Assembly (NCBI GenBank): GCA_003524435.1
Contig: DQHP01000067.1
Coordinates: 1 to 22,539, forward strand
From: Microbacterium sp.
Lineage (GTDB): Bacteria > Actinomycetota > Actinomycetes > Actinomycetales > Microbacteriaceae
DNA length: 22,539 nucleotides
Direction of reading: 5' to 3'
Of this stretch, positions 14,008-20,742 are shown piece after piece. Position 1 is the stretch's first letter; every line of letters starts with the position of its first letter. Both the position numbers and the translations under genes were made by a program. The notes beneath the pieces are model-generated. The model ran no database searches. It was given only the letters and a program-made list of their open reading frames with translations, and was not told the origin of the DNA.

Positions 14008-15311
14008 CTTCCCCCGCCCGGGGCGCCTATATTGCGCCCGCAGCCACCGCCGCGGTGCACGCGACGCTGACCATTCCGGGGTCAAAGTCGCTCACAAACC
14101 GAGAGTTGATCATCGCCGCGATTGCCGATGGCCCAGGCCGTTTGGTAGGCCCGTTGCACTCAGATGATTCTCAGCGCATGATCGAGGCTTTGCGCTCTTT
14201 GGGCGTCAGCATCGAGGAGGTCCCCGGCGAGGGAGAATTCGGCCCTGACCTGATGATCACTCCTGCCCCGCTCCGCGGCGGCGGCACCGTCGACTGCGGC
14301 CAGGCAGGCACGGTGATGCGGTTCATCGCGCCGCTGGCAGGCCTTGCCGCTGAGGATGTGCACATCACCGCCCACGAAACGGCACTTCATCGCCCGATGG
14401 GTGCCATGATCACCGCATTGCGCGACCTCGGCGTTGATATCGACGATGAGGGCACGTGGTCTCTGCCCTTCACGATCCGCGGTCACGGCCGCATCCGTGG
14501 CGGGCGACTGGAAATTGATGCCTCCGCATCCAGCCAGTTCGTCTCAGGTCTGTTGCTGGCCGCGCCGCGCTTCGACGTCGGACTCCATCTCATCCACACC
14601 GGTGAGCACCTGCCGAGCCTTCCGCACATCGACATGACGATCGAATCGCTCAGTCGCCGCGGTATCCGCATCGAACGTCCGGCAACCGGTGAGTGGCTGG
14701 TGGAGGCGGGCACTCCCCGCGCGAAAGAGATTGCCATCGAGCCAGACCTGTCTAATGCCGCGCCGTTCCTCGCTGCGGCGATGGTGACAGGTGGCGAGGT
14801 TTCCATTACCGGATGGCCGTTGCATTCCACCCAGCCCGGCGCCTTGCTCGCCGATATTCTGCAGGCGATGGGCGCCCATGTCACTCGTCATGCTGGAACG
14901 TTGACTGTGCGCGCGGGTGACACCATCCGGGGCCTTGACCTTGATCTGTCTGCAGCGAGTGAGCTGTCCCCGACGATCGTTGGACTCGCCGCCTTTGCCG
15001 ATGCTCCGACCACGATTCGTGGCATCGGCCACACGCGCATGCATGAGACTGATCGCATCGCCGCCCTTATCGGAAACCTCACGGCGCTCGGCGGCGAAGT
15101 CGAAGAGCTCCCCGACGGGTTGCGCATCGTTCCGCGTCCTCTGCACGGCGGCCAGTGGTCTGCTCACCACGACCACCGCATTGCCACCACCGGTGCGCTC
15201 ATCGGCGCCCGCGTGCCCGGAGTCGAGATCGACGACATTGGCACGACGGCGAAGACGTTGCCAGAGTTCACAGTGTTGTGGGAGCGCATGCTGGGCGGCA
15301 CCTCCGCGTGA
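13986..15311 (+). CDS. aroA: 3-phosphoshikimate 1-carboxyvinyltransferase (EPSP synthase)
   Basis: A 441-residue enzyme joining shikimate-3-phosphate and phosphoenolpyruvate to EPSP, the sixth step of the shikimate pathway, in the cytoplasm. Motifs in order: PGSKSLTNRELIIAA at 31-45 with K34, S35 and R39; SDDSQRMIEALRSLG; CGQAGTVMRFIAPLAG at about 104-119, the actinobacterial version of the NAGTAMR motif; SSQFVSGLLLAAPRFD; EPDLSNAAPFLAAAM; RMHETDRIAALI; HHDHRIATTGALIG; and the closing GTTAKTLPEF. Length is normal. ATG 13986 is preceded by AGGTAGGA. It overlaps rsgA by four bases (GTGA). It is transcribed away from sigR, and the sigR promoter covers its start, so induced SigR transcription may interfere with aroA initiation. 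Confidence 0.96.
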   Translation: MSHTQYSPSPARGAYIAPAATAAVHATLTIPGSKSLTNRELIIAAIADGPGRLVGPLHSDDSQRMIEALRSLGVSIEEVPGEGEFGPDLMITPAPLRGGGTVDCGQAGTVMRFIAPLAGLAAEDVHITAHETALHRPMGAMITALRDLGVDIDDEGTWSLPFTIRGHGRIRGGRLEIDASASSQFVSGLLLAAPRFDVGLHLIHTGEHLPSLPHIDMTIESLSRRGIRIERPATGEWLVEAGTPRAKEIAIEPDLSNAAPFLAAAMVTGGEVSITGWPLHSTQPGALLADILQAMGAHVTRHAGTLTVRAGDTIRGLDLDLSAASELSPTIVGLAAFADAPTTIRGIGHTRMHETDRIAALIGNLTALGGEVEELPDGLRIVPRPLHGGQWSAHHDHRIATTGALIGARVPGVEIDDIGTTAKTLPEFTVLWERMLGGTSA

Positions 15312-16390
15312 GCTGGCTCGAACCGGACGACGATCTCGAAGGCGACTTCGAGGATTTCGACGAGAGCAGCATCCGGGTGCGGCCGAATCCCAAGGCCAAC
15401 CGTCCGCGCACCAAGCGACGTCCTGCCCACGACGACGCACAGGTAGGACGTGTACTGGGCGTCGACCGTGGTCGTTACAGCGTGATGATCGATGAGGGCG
15501 GTGACGACGAGCGCACCATCACCACAACGCGTGCACGCGAGTTACGACGCGCCCCCATCGTGACCGGTGATCAGGCCCGCGTCGTCGGTGATACCTCCGG
15601 CGCTGACGGTACCCTGGCGCGCATCGTGGGCATCGTCGAGCGCTCCTCACTGTTGCGACGCAGCGCCGATGACACCGATCAGGTCGAGCGCGTGATTGTG
15701 GCGAACGCTGACCAGATGCTCATCGTCGTGGCCGCGGCTGATCCAGAACCCCGCGCCCGGCTGGTCGATCGCTACCTCGTCGCAGCATTGGATGCCGGCA
15801 TCCGCCCTCTTCTCGTTGTAACGAAGACGGACCTCGCCGATCCTGCTGCCTTTCTGTCGCACTTCGATGGCTTGGATCTGCAGGTGTTCACCAGTGCACA
15901 AGAGGAGATGCCCGTCGACGAAGTCGGACGCGCGCTCGTCGGGCACTCCACGGTCTTCGTAGGCCACTCTGGCGTCGGCAAGTCGACTCTCGTCAATGCC
16001 CTTGTCCCGTCGGCGAGGCGTGCAACGGGGCATGTGAACCAGGTCACTGGCCGCGGGCGTCACACGTCATCCTCGACAGTTTCACTGCGGTATGAGAGTG
16101 ACGCTGGCAACGGATGGGTGATCGACACTCCAGGCGTGCGCTCCTTCGGTCTGGGTCATGTTGATCCTGCCAATATCCTGGCGTCCTTCACCGAACTCGC
16201 CGAGATCGCCGAGCGCTGCCCCCGCGGCTGCACACACCTTCTCGATGCCCCCGACTGCGCGCTGATCGAAGCCTCGCAAGAGGGCGAACTCGGTGACGCT
16301 GAGCTGGCACGTCTGGACTCGCTCCAGCGCATGCTGCAGACCTTTGCAGACAAGGCTGAGGCACACCCGGGATCATCATCCGGTCGATAG
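15308..16390 (+). CDS. rsgA: Ribosome small-subunit-dependent GTPase A
   Basis: A 360-residue circularly permuted GTPase that checks late 30S subunit assembly and leaves on GTP hydrolysis. N-terminal OB-fold: about 45-115 after an acidic then basic tail (EPDDDLEGDFEDFDESS). The permuted G motifs appear as G4 TKTD (172-175) before G1 GHSGVGKS (219-226), then G2 RGRHTSSST (249-257) and G3 DTPG (273-276). The zinc knuckle is C304, C308, H310 and C317 in RCPRGCTH...DC. The start is GTG 15308 overlapping the aroA stop as GTGA; the frame is open further upstream, but that would lie inside aroA. aroA and rsgA are also adjacent in M. tuberculosis (Rv3227-Rv3228). Confidence 0.94.
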   Translation: MSWLEPDDDLEGDFEDFDESSIRVRPNPKANRPRTKRRPAHDDAQVGRVLGVDRGRYSVMIDEGGDDERTITTTRARELRRAPIVTGDQARVVGDTSGADGTLARIVGIVERSSLLRRSADDTDQVERVIVANADQMLIVVAAADPEPRARLVDRYLVAALDAGIRPLLVVTKTDLADPAAFLSHFDGLDLQVFTSAQEEMPVDEVGRALVGHSTVFVGHSGVGKSTLVNALVPSARRATGHVNQVTGRGRHTSSSTVSLRYESDAGNGWVIDTPGVRSFGLGHVDPANILASFTELAEIAERCPRGCTHLLDAPDCALIEASQEGELGDAELARLDSLQRMLQTFADKAEAHPGSSSGR

Positions 16391-16399
16391 GCTGGTGAT
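16388..16399 (+). promoter_or_regulatory. Putative leaderless promoter -10 element of bcp, overlapping the rsgA stop
   Basis: TAGGCT at 16388-16393, six bases, then GTG 16400. The first three bases of the hexamer are the TAG stop codon of rsgA. This would let bcp be expressed apart from aroA-rsgA. Confidence 0.5.
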
Positions 16400-16876
16400 G
16401 TGACTACTGAGCGCCTTGAACCCGGAACCGCTGCCCCTGACTTCACCCTGCAAGACCAAGACGGCACCGCCGTCAGTCTGAGTGATCTGCGCGGGCAGAA
16501 GACGATCCTCTACTTCTACCCGGCGGCGATGACGCCCGGTTGCACGACCCAGGCGTGTGATTTCCGCGACAGCATCTCTTCGCTGCAGGGTGCGGGGTAC
16601 CGCGTCATCGGTATCTCGCGCGACGAGCCAGCAAAGCTCTCCAAGTTCCGTGAACGCGATGGCCTGACTTTTACCCTGCTCAGCGACCCTGACCACGCGG
16701 CGCACGCTGCCTATGGCACATGGGGAGAGAAGATGAACTACGGAAAGGTCGCCCTCGGCGTCATCCGTTCCACCTTCGTGCTGGACGAGGATGGCACCAT
16801 CACGCACGCCCAGTACAACGTCAAGGCCACCGGTCACGTCGCGCGACTGCGCAAGACGCTGGGCGTTGACGCCTAG
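16400..16876 (+). CDS. bcp: Thioredoxin-dependent thiol peroxidase (BCP/PrxQ family)
   Basis: A 158-residue peroxiredoxin that reduces H2O2 and organic hydroperoxides with thioredoxin-type donors in the cytoplasm. Seen: APDFTLQDQDGTAVSLSDLRG at the start, then the active site YFYPAAMTPGCTTQACDFRD with the peroxidatic C48 and the resolving C53, the C-x4-C arrangement of PrxQ. GVIRSTFVLDEDGTI follows near the C-terminus with the conserved Arg. In most relatives the loop reads KDMTPGCT; here it is AAMTPGCT. The GTG start has no Shine-Dalgarno but a well-placed TAGGCT. It lies ten bases after the rsgA stop and converges with a membrane-protein gene only three bases away. The link to redox stress fits the nearby sigR-rsrA pair, but no SigR promoter was seen here. 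Confidence 0.93.
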   Translation: MTTERLEPGTAAPDFTLQDQDGTAVSLSDLRGQKTILYFYPAAMTPGCTTQACDFRDSISSLQGAGYRVIGISRDEPAKLSKFRERDGLTFTLLSDPDHAAHAAYGTWGEKMNYGKVALGVIRSTFVLDEDGTITHAQYNVKATGHVARLRKTLGVDA

Positions 16877-16879
16877 GAG

Positions 16880-17302
16880 TCACTCCCCCTCAGGCGCCTC
16901 GGGTGCGCTCTCACGAGCGCCCCGAGTGTCTGCGACTGTTTCGCGGCGCGCGCTCGCAATCAGCAGCACGAAGCCAATAAGCCCTGGCAGGCCGACTGCC
17001 CATACGAACATCCACGGCACCGGCTGCACCGTGAGCGAGTTGAGCGCAATCACTACCGCGAGCACTTGCAGCACGACGCCGCCCGAGCGCGCCCACGCAC
17101 ACCCACGGCGGGTACCAACGGCAAAGGCAAAGAGCGCGCCCGCGCCAACGAATGTGAGCGCAATCAGTGCGATTGCGGTGGGAAGTATTGCCGCATCGCC
17201 TGCTCCCAGCCCGAACAACTGGGCGATTGCGACGACTGCAAGTGCCGCGCCCTCGAGTGCGAGAACAGCGGCGGCAGACGCGGCGAGAGCGGGTGATCGC
17301 AA
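16880..17302 (-). CDS. Small four-helix membrane protein, unknown function
   Basis: A 140-residue protein with four predicted membrane segments, roughly at residues 8-30, 40-63, 73-93 and 97-117, joined by short loops. The tail is polar and acidic (residues about 118-140). The loop TRRGCAWARSGGVVLQ between helices 2 and 3 resembles small uncharacterised actinobacterial membrane proteins; I cannot name the family. The start is TTG 17302, chosen because a strong AGGAG stands five bases in front; no ATG or GTG is better placed. It converges with bcp, and a GC-rich hairpin lies within its last codons. The 207 bases upstream are shared with whiB1. Confidence 0.72.
   Translation of the reverse strand: MRSPALAASAAAVLALEGAALAVVAIAQLFGLGAGDAAILPTAIALIALTFVGAGALFAFAVGTRRGCAWARSGGVVLQVLAVVIALNSLTVQPVPWMFVWAVGLPGLIGFVLLIASARRETVADTRGARESAPEAPEGE
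16898..16926. terminator. GC-rich hairpin at the bcp / membrane-protein junction
   Basis: CTCGGG-T-GCGCTC (16898-16910) pairs with GAGCGCCCCGAG (16915-16926), giving 12 bp with one bulged T and a TCAC loop. It lies inside the 3' end of the minus-strand gene and 22 bases past the bcp stop. There is no U-tract, so a terminator role is only plausible. Confidence 0.45.
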
Positions 17303-17358
17303 TGTTTCTCCTGAAATTCAGTTCGATACGCACGAAATCCTTGATTTCACGCCCAAGC

Positions 17359-17376
17359 TGTAACACAATGTTAACA
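17359..17376 (+). promoter_or_regulatory. Imperfect dyad in the whiB1 upstream region, possible regulator site
   Basis: TGTAAC, five bases, GTTAACA forms an imperfect inverted repeat (one extra A in the right arm) in the AT-rich part of the 207-base gap between the membrane-protein gene and whiB1. It lies about 134 bases upstream of the whiB1 start. CRP/FNR-type regulators bind sites of this general shape, but it does not match the TGTGA-N6-TCACA consensus well. The rest of this gap shows no gene. Confidence 0.25.
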
Positions 17377-17509
17377 GTCATGTGCTCCCACAGCGGCGTG
17401 GGGCGAGCATCCGCTCGCATCACTAAGGGCGACGACAACCCGATTTCGCCGCCCGTCATCGAGTATTCGCATTGCGTTTGCTCACGAGAATCCACACCGA
17501 GGAGCCCCC

Positions 17510-17758
17510 ATGGACTGGCGCGACAAAGCCGCCTGCCTGACTGTCGACCCTGAGCTGTTTTTCCCTGTAGGAAACACCGGGCCCGCAGTCGATCAGATCG
17601 AAAAGGCAAAGACAGTTTGCGCCACGTGCACAGTCACCGAAGTGTGCCTGCAGTATGCCCTGGAGAGCAGCCAAGATTCTGGCGTCTGGGGCGGCCTGTC
17701 TGAAGACGAGCGCCGCGCTCTCAAGCGCCGCGCGGCACGCGCCCGCCGCGCTTCCTAA
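17510..17758 (+). CDS. whiB1: WhiB-family iron-sulfur transcriptional regulator, WhiB1-like
   Basis: An 82-residue protein with the four cysteines of the [4Fe-4S] cluster, C9, C37, C40 and C46 (C-x27-C-x2-C-x5-C), the SigA-binding turn GVWGG at 58-62, and the basic DNA-binding tail RRALKRRAARARR. It begins MDWRDKAAC and continues DPELFFPVGN, as in WhiB1 of M. tuberculosis (Rv3219), an essential NO-sensitive regulator that works bound to the housekeeping sigma factor. GAGGAG lies just before ATG 17510. As in M. tuberculosis, it converges with the pdtaS-type kinase gene, which supports orthology. It ends at a 20-bp palindromic terminator. Autoregulation is known for WhiB1; no site was identified here. 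Confidence 0.94.
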   Translation: MDWRDKAACLTVDPELFFPVGNTGPAVDQIEKAKTVCATCTVTEVCLQYALESSQDSGVWGGLSEDERRALKRRAARARRAS

Positions 17759-17766
17759 GCGTTACG

Positions 17767-17806
17767 AACAAATGAGGGAAGGCCCGCGGGCCTTCCCTCA
17801 TTTGTT
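17767..17806. terminator. Bidirectional terminator, perfect 40-base palindrome between whiB1 and pdtaS
   Basis: The 20 bases 17767-17786 (AACAAATGAGGGAAGGCCCG) are the exact reverse complement of 17787-17806. The arm ends in AACAAA/TTTGTT, giving a short U-rich tail on both strands. The stop codon of the kinase gene (TCA at 17798-17800 on plus) lies within the right arm, and the whiB1 stop lies eight bases before the hairpin. Confidence 0.88.
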
Positions 17807-19279
17807 AATCCAGCGGGTTGGAATGTCGATCGCAACCTCGGTGCCCTGGCCTTCACTGCCGTGCCACTCGATCGAGCCACCCAACTCACCCTGAATAAGT
17901 GTGCGGATGATCTGCGTCCCCAGGCCCTGGCCGATGCGACCGTCCTGAAGACCGTGGCCGGTATCGCGCACGGAAACGTGCAGATTCTCATCCGTGCGTA
18001 CGGCATCGATCGTGACCATGCCTTCTTTGCCGGCGAGGCCGTGTTCAACAGCATTGGTGACAACTTCGGTGAGCGCAAGCGCCAGAGGTGTCGCGTACTC
18101 GCTTGGGAGCACTCCGAAGTGCCCCGTTGCTTGTGTTCGTGCCCGGGTGTTCGGCGCCGCAGCCACTTCCGCAACCAGCTTGAGAACGCGATGGAAGACC
18201 TCATCGAAGTCCACGGTCTGCGTCAGCCCTTGCGCGAGCGTGTCATGCACAACAGCGATCGCATCCACGCGCCGCATGGCCTGCGTCAAAGCATCCCGCG
18301 CCTCATCTGAGTGCGTGCGCCGCGCCTGAATACGCAGCAACGATGCCACCGTCTGCAGGTTGTTCTTCACCCGATGGTGAATCTCACGGATCGTGGCATC
18401 CTTGGTGATCAATTCCTGCTCCCGGTGACGCAGTTCGCTCACGTCGCGGCAGAGGATAATCGCACCGATACGAGTGCCATGGTCTTTCAGAGGGATAGCG
18501 CGAAGCGACACCGTCACGCCGCGTGCCTCGATGTCTGTGCGCCACGGGGCACGCCCCGTGACAACCACAGGAAGCGACTCGTCGACCTGCCTCGTCGACG
18601 GCAAAATTCGCGTCGTTACCTCGGCGAGGGACTCCCCCTCGAGCTCGTCGTCAAAGCCCATCCGATTAAACGCCGAAAGGGCGTTGGGGCTCGCGAAGGT
18701 GCTGATGCCATCCACATCGATGCGAATGAGTCCGTCAGAGGCACGGGGCGCGCCACGGCGGGGTGAGGTGGGCGCGGCAGGATCAGGAAACTCGCTGGAG
18801 GCGATCATCCGGAAGAGATCATTCGCGCATTCATCGAAGGTGATCTGCTGACGAGACGGCGTCCGTGCCTCTCCGAGGTTCGTGTGACGCGTCACCACAC
18901 CGATGACGTTCACAGGTTTGCCGGAACTCTGCTCGCGCACCACTGGCACCGCACGCACTCTCGTCGGTGTCTCTTCAAACCAGTCCGGCGAGGAGGAGTC
19001 GACGATCTCTCCGGTTTCAAACGCGCCCTGCACCTGAGTGCGCCACTGCGGCCGCACACGTTCACCGACAATGTCGCGGTAGAAAAGTGTCGCTGCGCCG
19101 CTCGGTCGGGTGTGCGCCACCGCGATGAAAGAGCCATCAGTCGTGCGAATCCAGATGACGATATCGGCCGAAGCCAGATCGGCAAGTAATTGGCCGTCGC
19201 CGGAGAGGCGATGAAGCCATTCGACATCGTTGTCGGTCAGGCTGCCGTGGGCGTGGACGAGATCGCTAAGGGTTGACAC
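17798..19279 (-). CDS. pdtaS: Sensor histidine kinase, PdtaS-like (GAF-PAS-HisKA_2-HATPase)
   Basis: A 493-residue soluble histidine kinase without membrane segments. Domains: an N-terminal GAF-like region of about 5-160; a PAS-like region of about 180-285 ending ILCRDVSELRHREQEL; the HisKA_2 box EIHHRVKNNLQTVASLLRIQ at 299-318, with H302 the likely phosphate acceptor; and a HATPase of about 395-487 with N-box TEVVTNAVEH (E405, N409), DTGHGL at 439-444 and GLGTQI. PdtaS of M. tuberculosis (Rv3220c) phosphorylates the ANTAR-type antiterminator PdtaR. The pdtaR partner is not in this window. The location next to whiB1 is conserved. GTG 19279 stands six bases after TAGGCT without a Shine-Dalgarno, so the mRNA is probably leaderless. 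The stop codon lies in the shared terminator. Confidence 0.92.
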   Translation of the reverse strand: MSTLSDLVHAHGSLTDNDVEWLHRLSGDGQLLADLASADIVIWIRTTDGSFIAVAHTRPSGAATLFYRDIVGERVRPQWRTQVQGAFETGEIVDSSSPDWFEETPTRVRAVPVVREQSSGKPVNVIGVVTRHTNLGEARTPSRQQITFDECANDLFRMIASSEFPDPAAPTSPRRGAPRASDGLIRIDVDGISTFASPNALSAFNRMGFDDELEGESLAEVTTRILPSTRQVDESLPVVVTGRAPWRTDIEARGVTVSLRAIPLKDHGTRIGAIILCRDVSELRHREQELITKDATIREIHHRVKNNLQTVASLLRIQARRTHSDEARDALTQAMRRVDAIAVVHDTLAQGLTQTVDFDEVFHRVLKLVAEVAAAPNTRARTQATGHFGVLPSEYATPLALALTEVVTNAVEHGLAGKEGMVTIDAVRTDENLHVSVRDTGHGLQDGRIGQGLGTQIIRTLIQGELGGSIEWHGSEGQGTEVAIDIPTRWINK

Positions 19280-19291
19280 AGCTCAAGCCTA
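19280..19291 (-). promoter_or_regulatory. Putative leaderless promoter -10 element of pdtaS
   Basis: TAGGCT (19291-19286, minus), six bases TGAGCT, then GTG 19279. The hexamer is identical to that of bcp, and the spacing is the same as in five other genes here. Confidence 0.5.
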
Positions 19292-19329
19292 CTGGCCGAA
19301 ACCTGAGCAACATGGCTCACGTGCACTGC

Positions 19330-19716
19330 TTACAACACGGCGAACGAAGTCGCACGCCAGCGCCGATCAAGACCCTCGAGTCGGATGGCGACAGCTCGCG
19401 TGCGCCCGGGACCTGCGACGATGACGACAGCCTCAACAACCCCGTCAGCCGGATACGTCTCTTTGATTGACAGAATCTCGAAGACCGGACGACCAGGTGC
19501 CACGCCGCGGGCACTTCGTGCACGTGCGGACAGGTTCGATCGGGCTCCCAGCTTTCGATACGCCTCCTCGCTGAACCAGCGCGCAAGTTGATCAAGCTCG
19601 CGAACACCAGCGAAGACCTCAAGTACGCCCTGAGTAAGACTGCGCAGCAGCAGCGTCGGATTGGGCAAATCGGCCGCGGCTGTCGGCTGCGGGGCGAAAT
19701 ACTCTTGAAGCTTCAT
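19330..19716 (-). CDS. Rv3235-family protein, function unknown
   Basis: A 128-residue soluble protein. The C-terminal half has the family pattern: GRPVFEILSIKETYPADGVV, then AGPGRTRAVAIRLEGLDRRW and a short hydrophobic end (RATSFAVL). The N-terminal half includes a helical stretch (about 21-57) LLLRSLTQGVLEVFAGVREL. Relatives in other Actinobacteria usually lie close to secA and this pdtaS region; no biochemical role is established to my knowledge. Two ATGs lie close together; I chose 19716 because GAGAG stands seven bases before it, with 19722 as the alternative. An open frame reaches 19809 but would cross the divergent gene's start. 50 bases separate it from pdtaS, on the same strand. Confidence 0.75.
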   Translation of the reverse strand: MKLQEYFAPQPTAAADLPNPTLLLRSLTQGVLEVFAGVRELDQLARWFSEEAYRKLGARSNLSARARSARGVAPGRPVFEILSIKETYPADGVVEAVVIVAGPGRTRAVAIRLEGLDRRWRATSFAVL

Positions 19717-19790
19717 CGTCATCACTCTCAGGTCGAATGCGTGCCAGTACAGCACGACCCGATGCCTCCCCGCAGAGCTAAAGACGAAAA

Positions 19791-19802
19791 CTGTGGATAA
19801 CT
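19791..19802 (+). promoter_or_regulatory. Perfect DnaA box within a 12-base repeat (copy 1)
   Basis: CTGTGGATAACT contains TGTGGATAA (19792-19800), the reverse complement of the consensus DnaA box TTATCCACA. It covers the GTG start codon of the following gene, in the divergent gap after the Rv3235-family gene. Confidence 0.6.
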
Positions 19803-20431
19803 CGTACACGTCTTACGCGCAGTCCTCTACGCTCAATCGCGTGCACTGGGACCGCGTCTTCGAAGACCTTGAAAGTCAACTCGCCGCCGAATGGGAGGCA
19901 GAGCGGGCAGTTCTGGATGCCGAATCTGAACGCCTCCGCATCGCAAAACTCGACCTTCGCACACGGCTGAGGGTGTTGGAGGCACACAACTGTCCTCTTT
20001 CACTGCGCCTGCTGTCAGATAGCACGCGTCGCACCGTGACGCTGCGCGCCGTCGGCGCTGACTGGATCGTGACTGAAGGAACGGGTACCCCCGCGCTGAT
20101 TGTTCCGCTCCATGCGATCACGAGCGTCGAAACAGACCACGGTTCGCTGCTCGCCACACTCGAAGAAACCCCGCCTCCGCCTGACACGCTGCGCGAGCGG
20201 ATGACGTTGGGCTTCCTGCTGCGTGATCTTGCCCGTCGCCGTGTTCCGCTGCACTTGGCTCTGCACGACGGTGAAGCGTTGCACGGCACCGTCGATCGTG
20301 CAGGAAGCGATCACCTTGATCTGGCGATACATGATTCTGGAGAATCACGTCGAGCGGCCTCCGTGCGCGCATTTCGGATCGTGCCGTTCGAATCACTCGT
20401 GTGGCTGCAGCCCGGAGGCACTGTAATCTAG
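19793..20431 (+). CDS. Uncharacterised protein with N-terminal coiled coil and possible LSm-like C-terminal barrel
   Basis: 212 residues, no signal peptide or membrane segment. Residues about 18-65 are strongly helical and charged (DRVFEDLESQLAAEWEAERA, then DAESERLRIAKLDLRTRLRV) and should form a coiled coil. The rest is beta-rich in two parts, including DSTRRTVTLRAVGADWIV and PLHLALHDGEALHGTVDRAG followed by DHLDLAIHD and FESLVWLQPGG. The last pattern, GTVDRxGxDHLDL, is reminiscent of small Sm-like barrels; that is inference only. I do not recognise a named family. The start is GTG 19793, the first codon of the frame without a Shine-Dalgarno, and it coincides with a DnaA box. It ends convergently, sharing a CTAG with the HTH gene. 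Confidence 0.72.
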   Translation: MDNSYTSYAQSSTLNRVHWDRVFEDLESQLAAEWEAERAVLDAESERLRIAKLDLRTRLRVLEAHNCPLSLRLLSDSTRRTVTLRAVGADWIVTEGTGTPALIVPLHAITSVETDHGSLLATLEETPPPPDTLRERMTLGFLLRDLARRRVPLHLALHDGEALHGTVDRAGSDHLDLAIHDSGESRRAASVRAFRIVPFESLVWLQPGGTVI

Positions 20432-20694
20432 CGCTGCGGACCCCATACTTCGGGAAAACTGGCTGCATCAGCCTGACGCCAGAGCGCCATGCGCCGTGCC
20501 TCTTCTGTCTGCTCAGCCAGATAGTCAGCAATGCTGTCTTCTGCCACCCGCCAGCGCGCGGGAGAGCCCAACTGTGCACCGCGAAGACGGCCTGCCAGTA
20601 CCAGCGAGATCACTTCATCGACCTCGATGCTGAGGAGCTCGGCGACCTGCGCTGGCGCGAGGAAGCGCGGAGCAGATGAGGGCGAATCGGCCAT
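20428..20694 (-). CDS. Excisionase-like helix-turn-helix DNA-binding protein (MerR/HTH_17 type)
   Basis: An 88-residue protein. Residues 10-65 form the small winged helix typical of excisionase-family regulators: FLAPAQVAELLSIEVDEVIS is the helix-turn-helix, and GRLRGAQLGSPARWRVAEDS is the wing leading to a short helix IADYLAEQTEEARR. The last 20 residues are unlike the core, ending in EVWGPQR. There is no integrase or phage gene nearby, so it is more likely a small chromosomal regulator than a true excisionase. ATG 20694 is preceded by GGGGGAG about nine bases upstream. Its stop codon overlaps the stop of the convergent gene in the palindrome CTAG. Confidence 0.82.
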   Translation of the reverse strand: MADSPSSAPRFLAPAQVAELLSIEVDEVISLVLAGRLRGAQLGSPARWRVAEDSIADYLAEQTEEARRMALWRQADAASFPEVWGPQR

Positions 20695-20742
20695 GCCCCT
20701 ATTCTCCCCCTACCGTCGCATATATGCCCATCCTGACGCGGC

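Noticed and set aside
14544..15440. A 298-codon open frame antisense to aroA
   Set aside because: It lies fully opposite conserved EPSP synthase motifs and has no similarity I can recognise.
20428..20694. True phage excisionase marking an integrated element
   Set aside because: No integrase, attachment-site duplication or phage gene is visible; the HTH protein lies between ordinary chromosomal genes.
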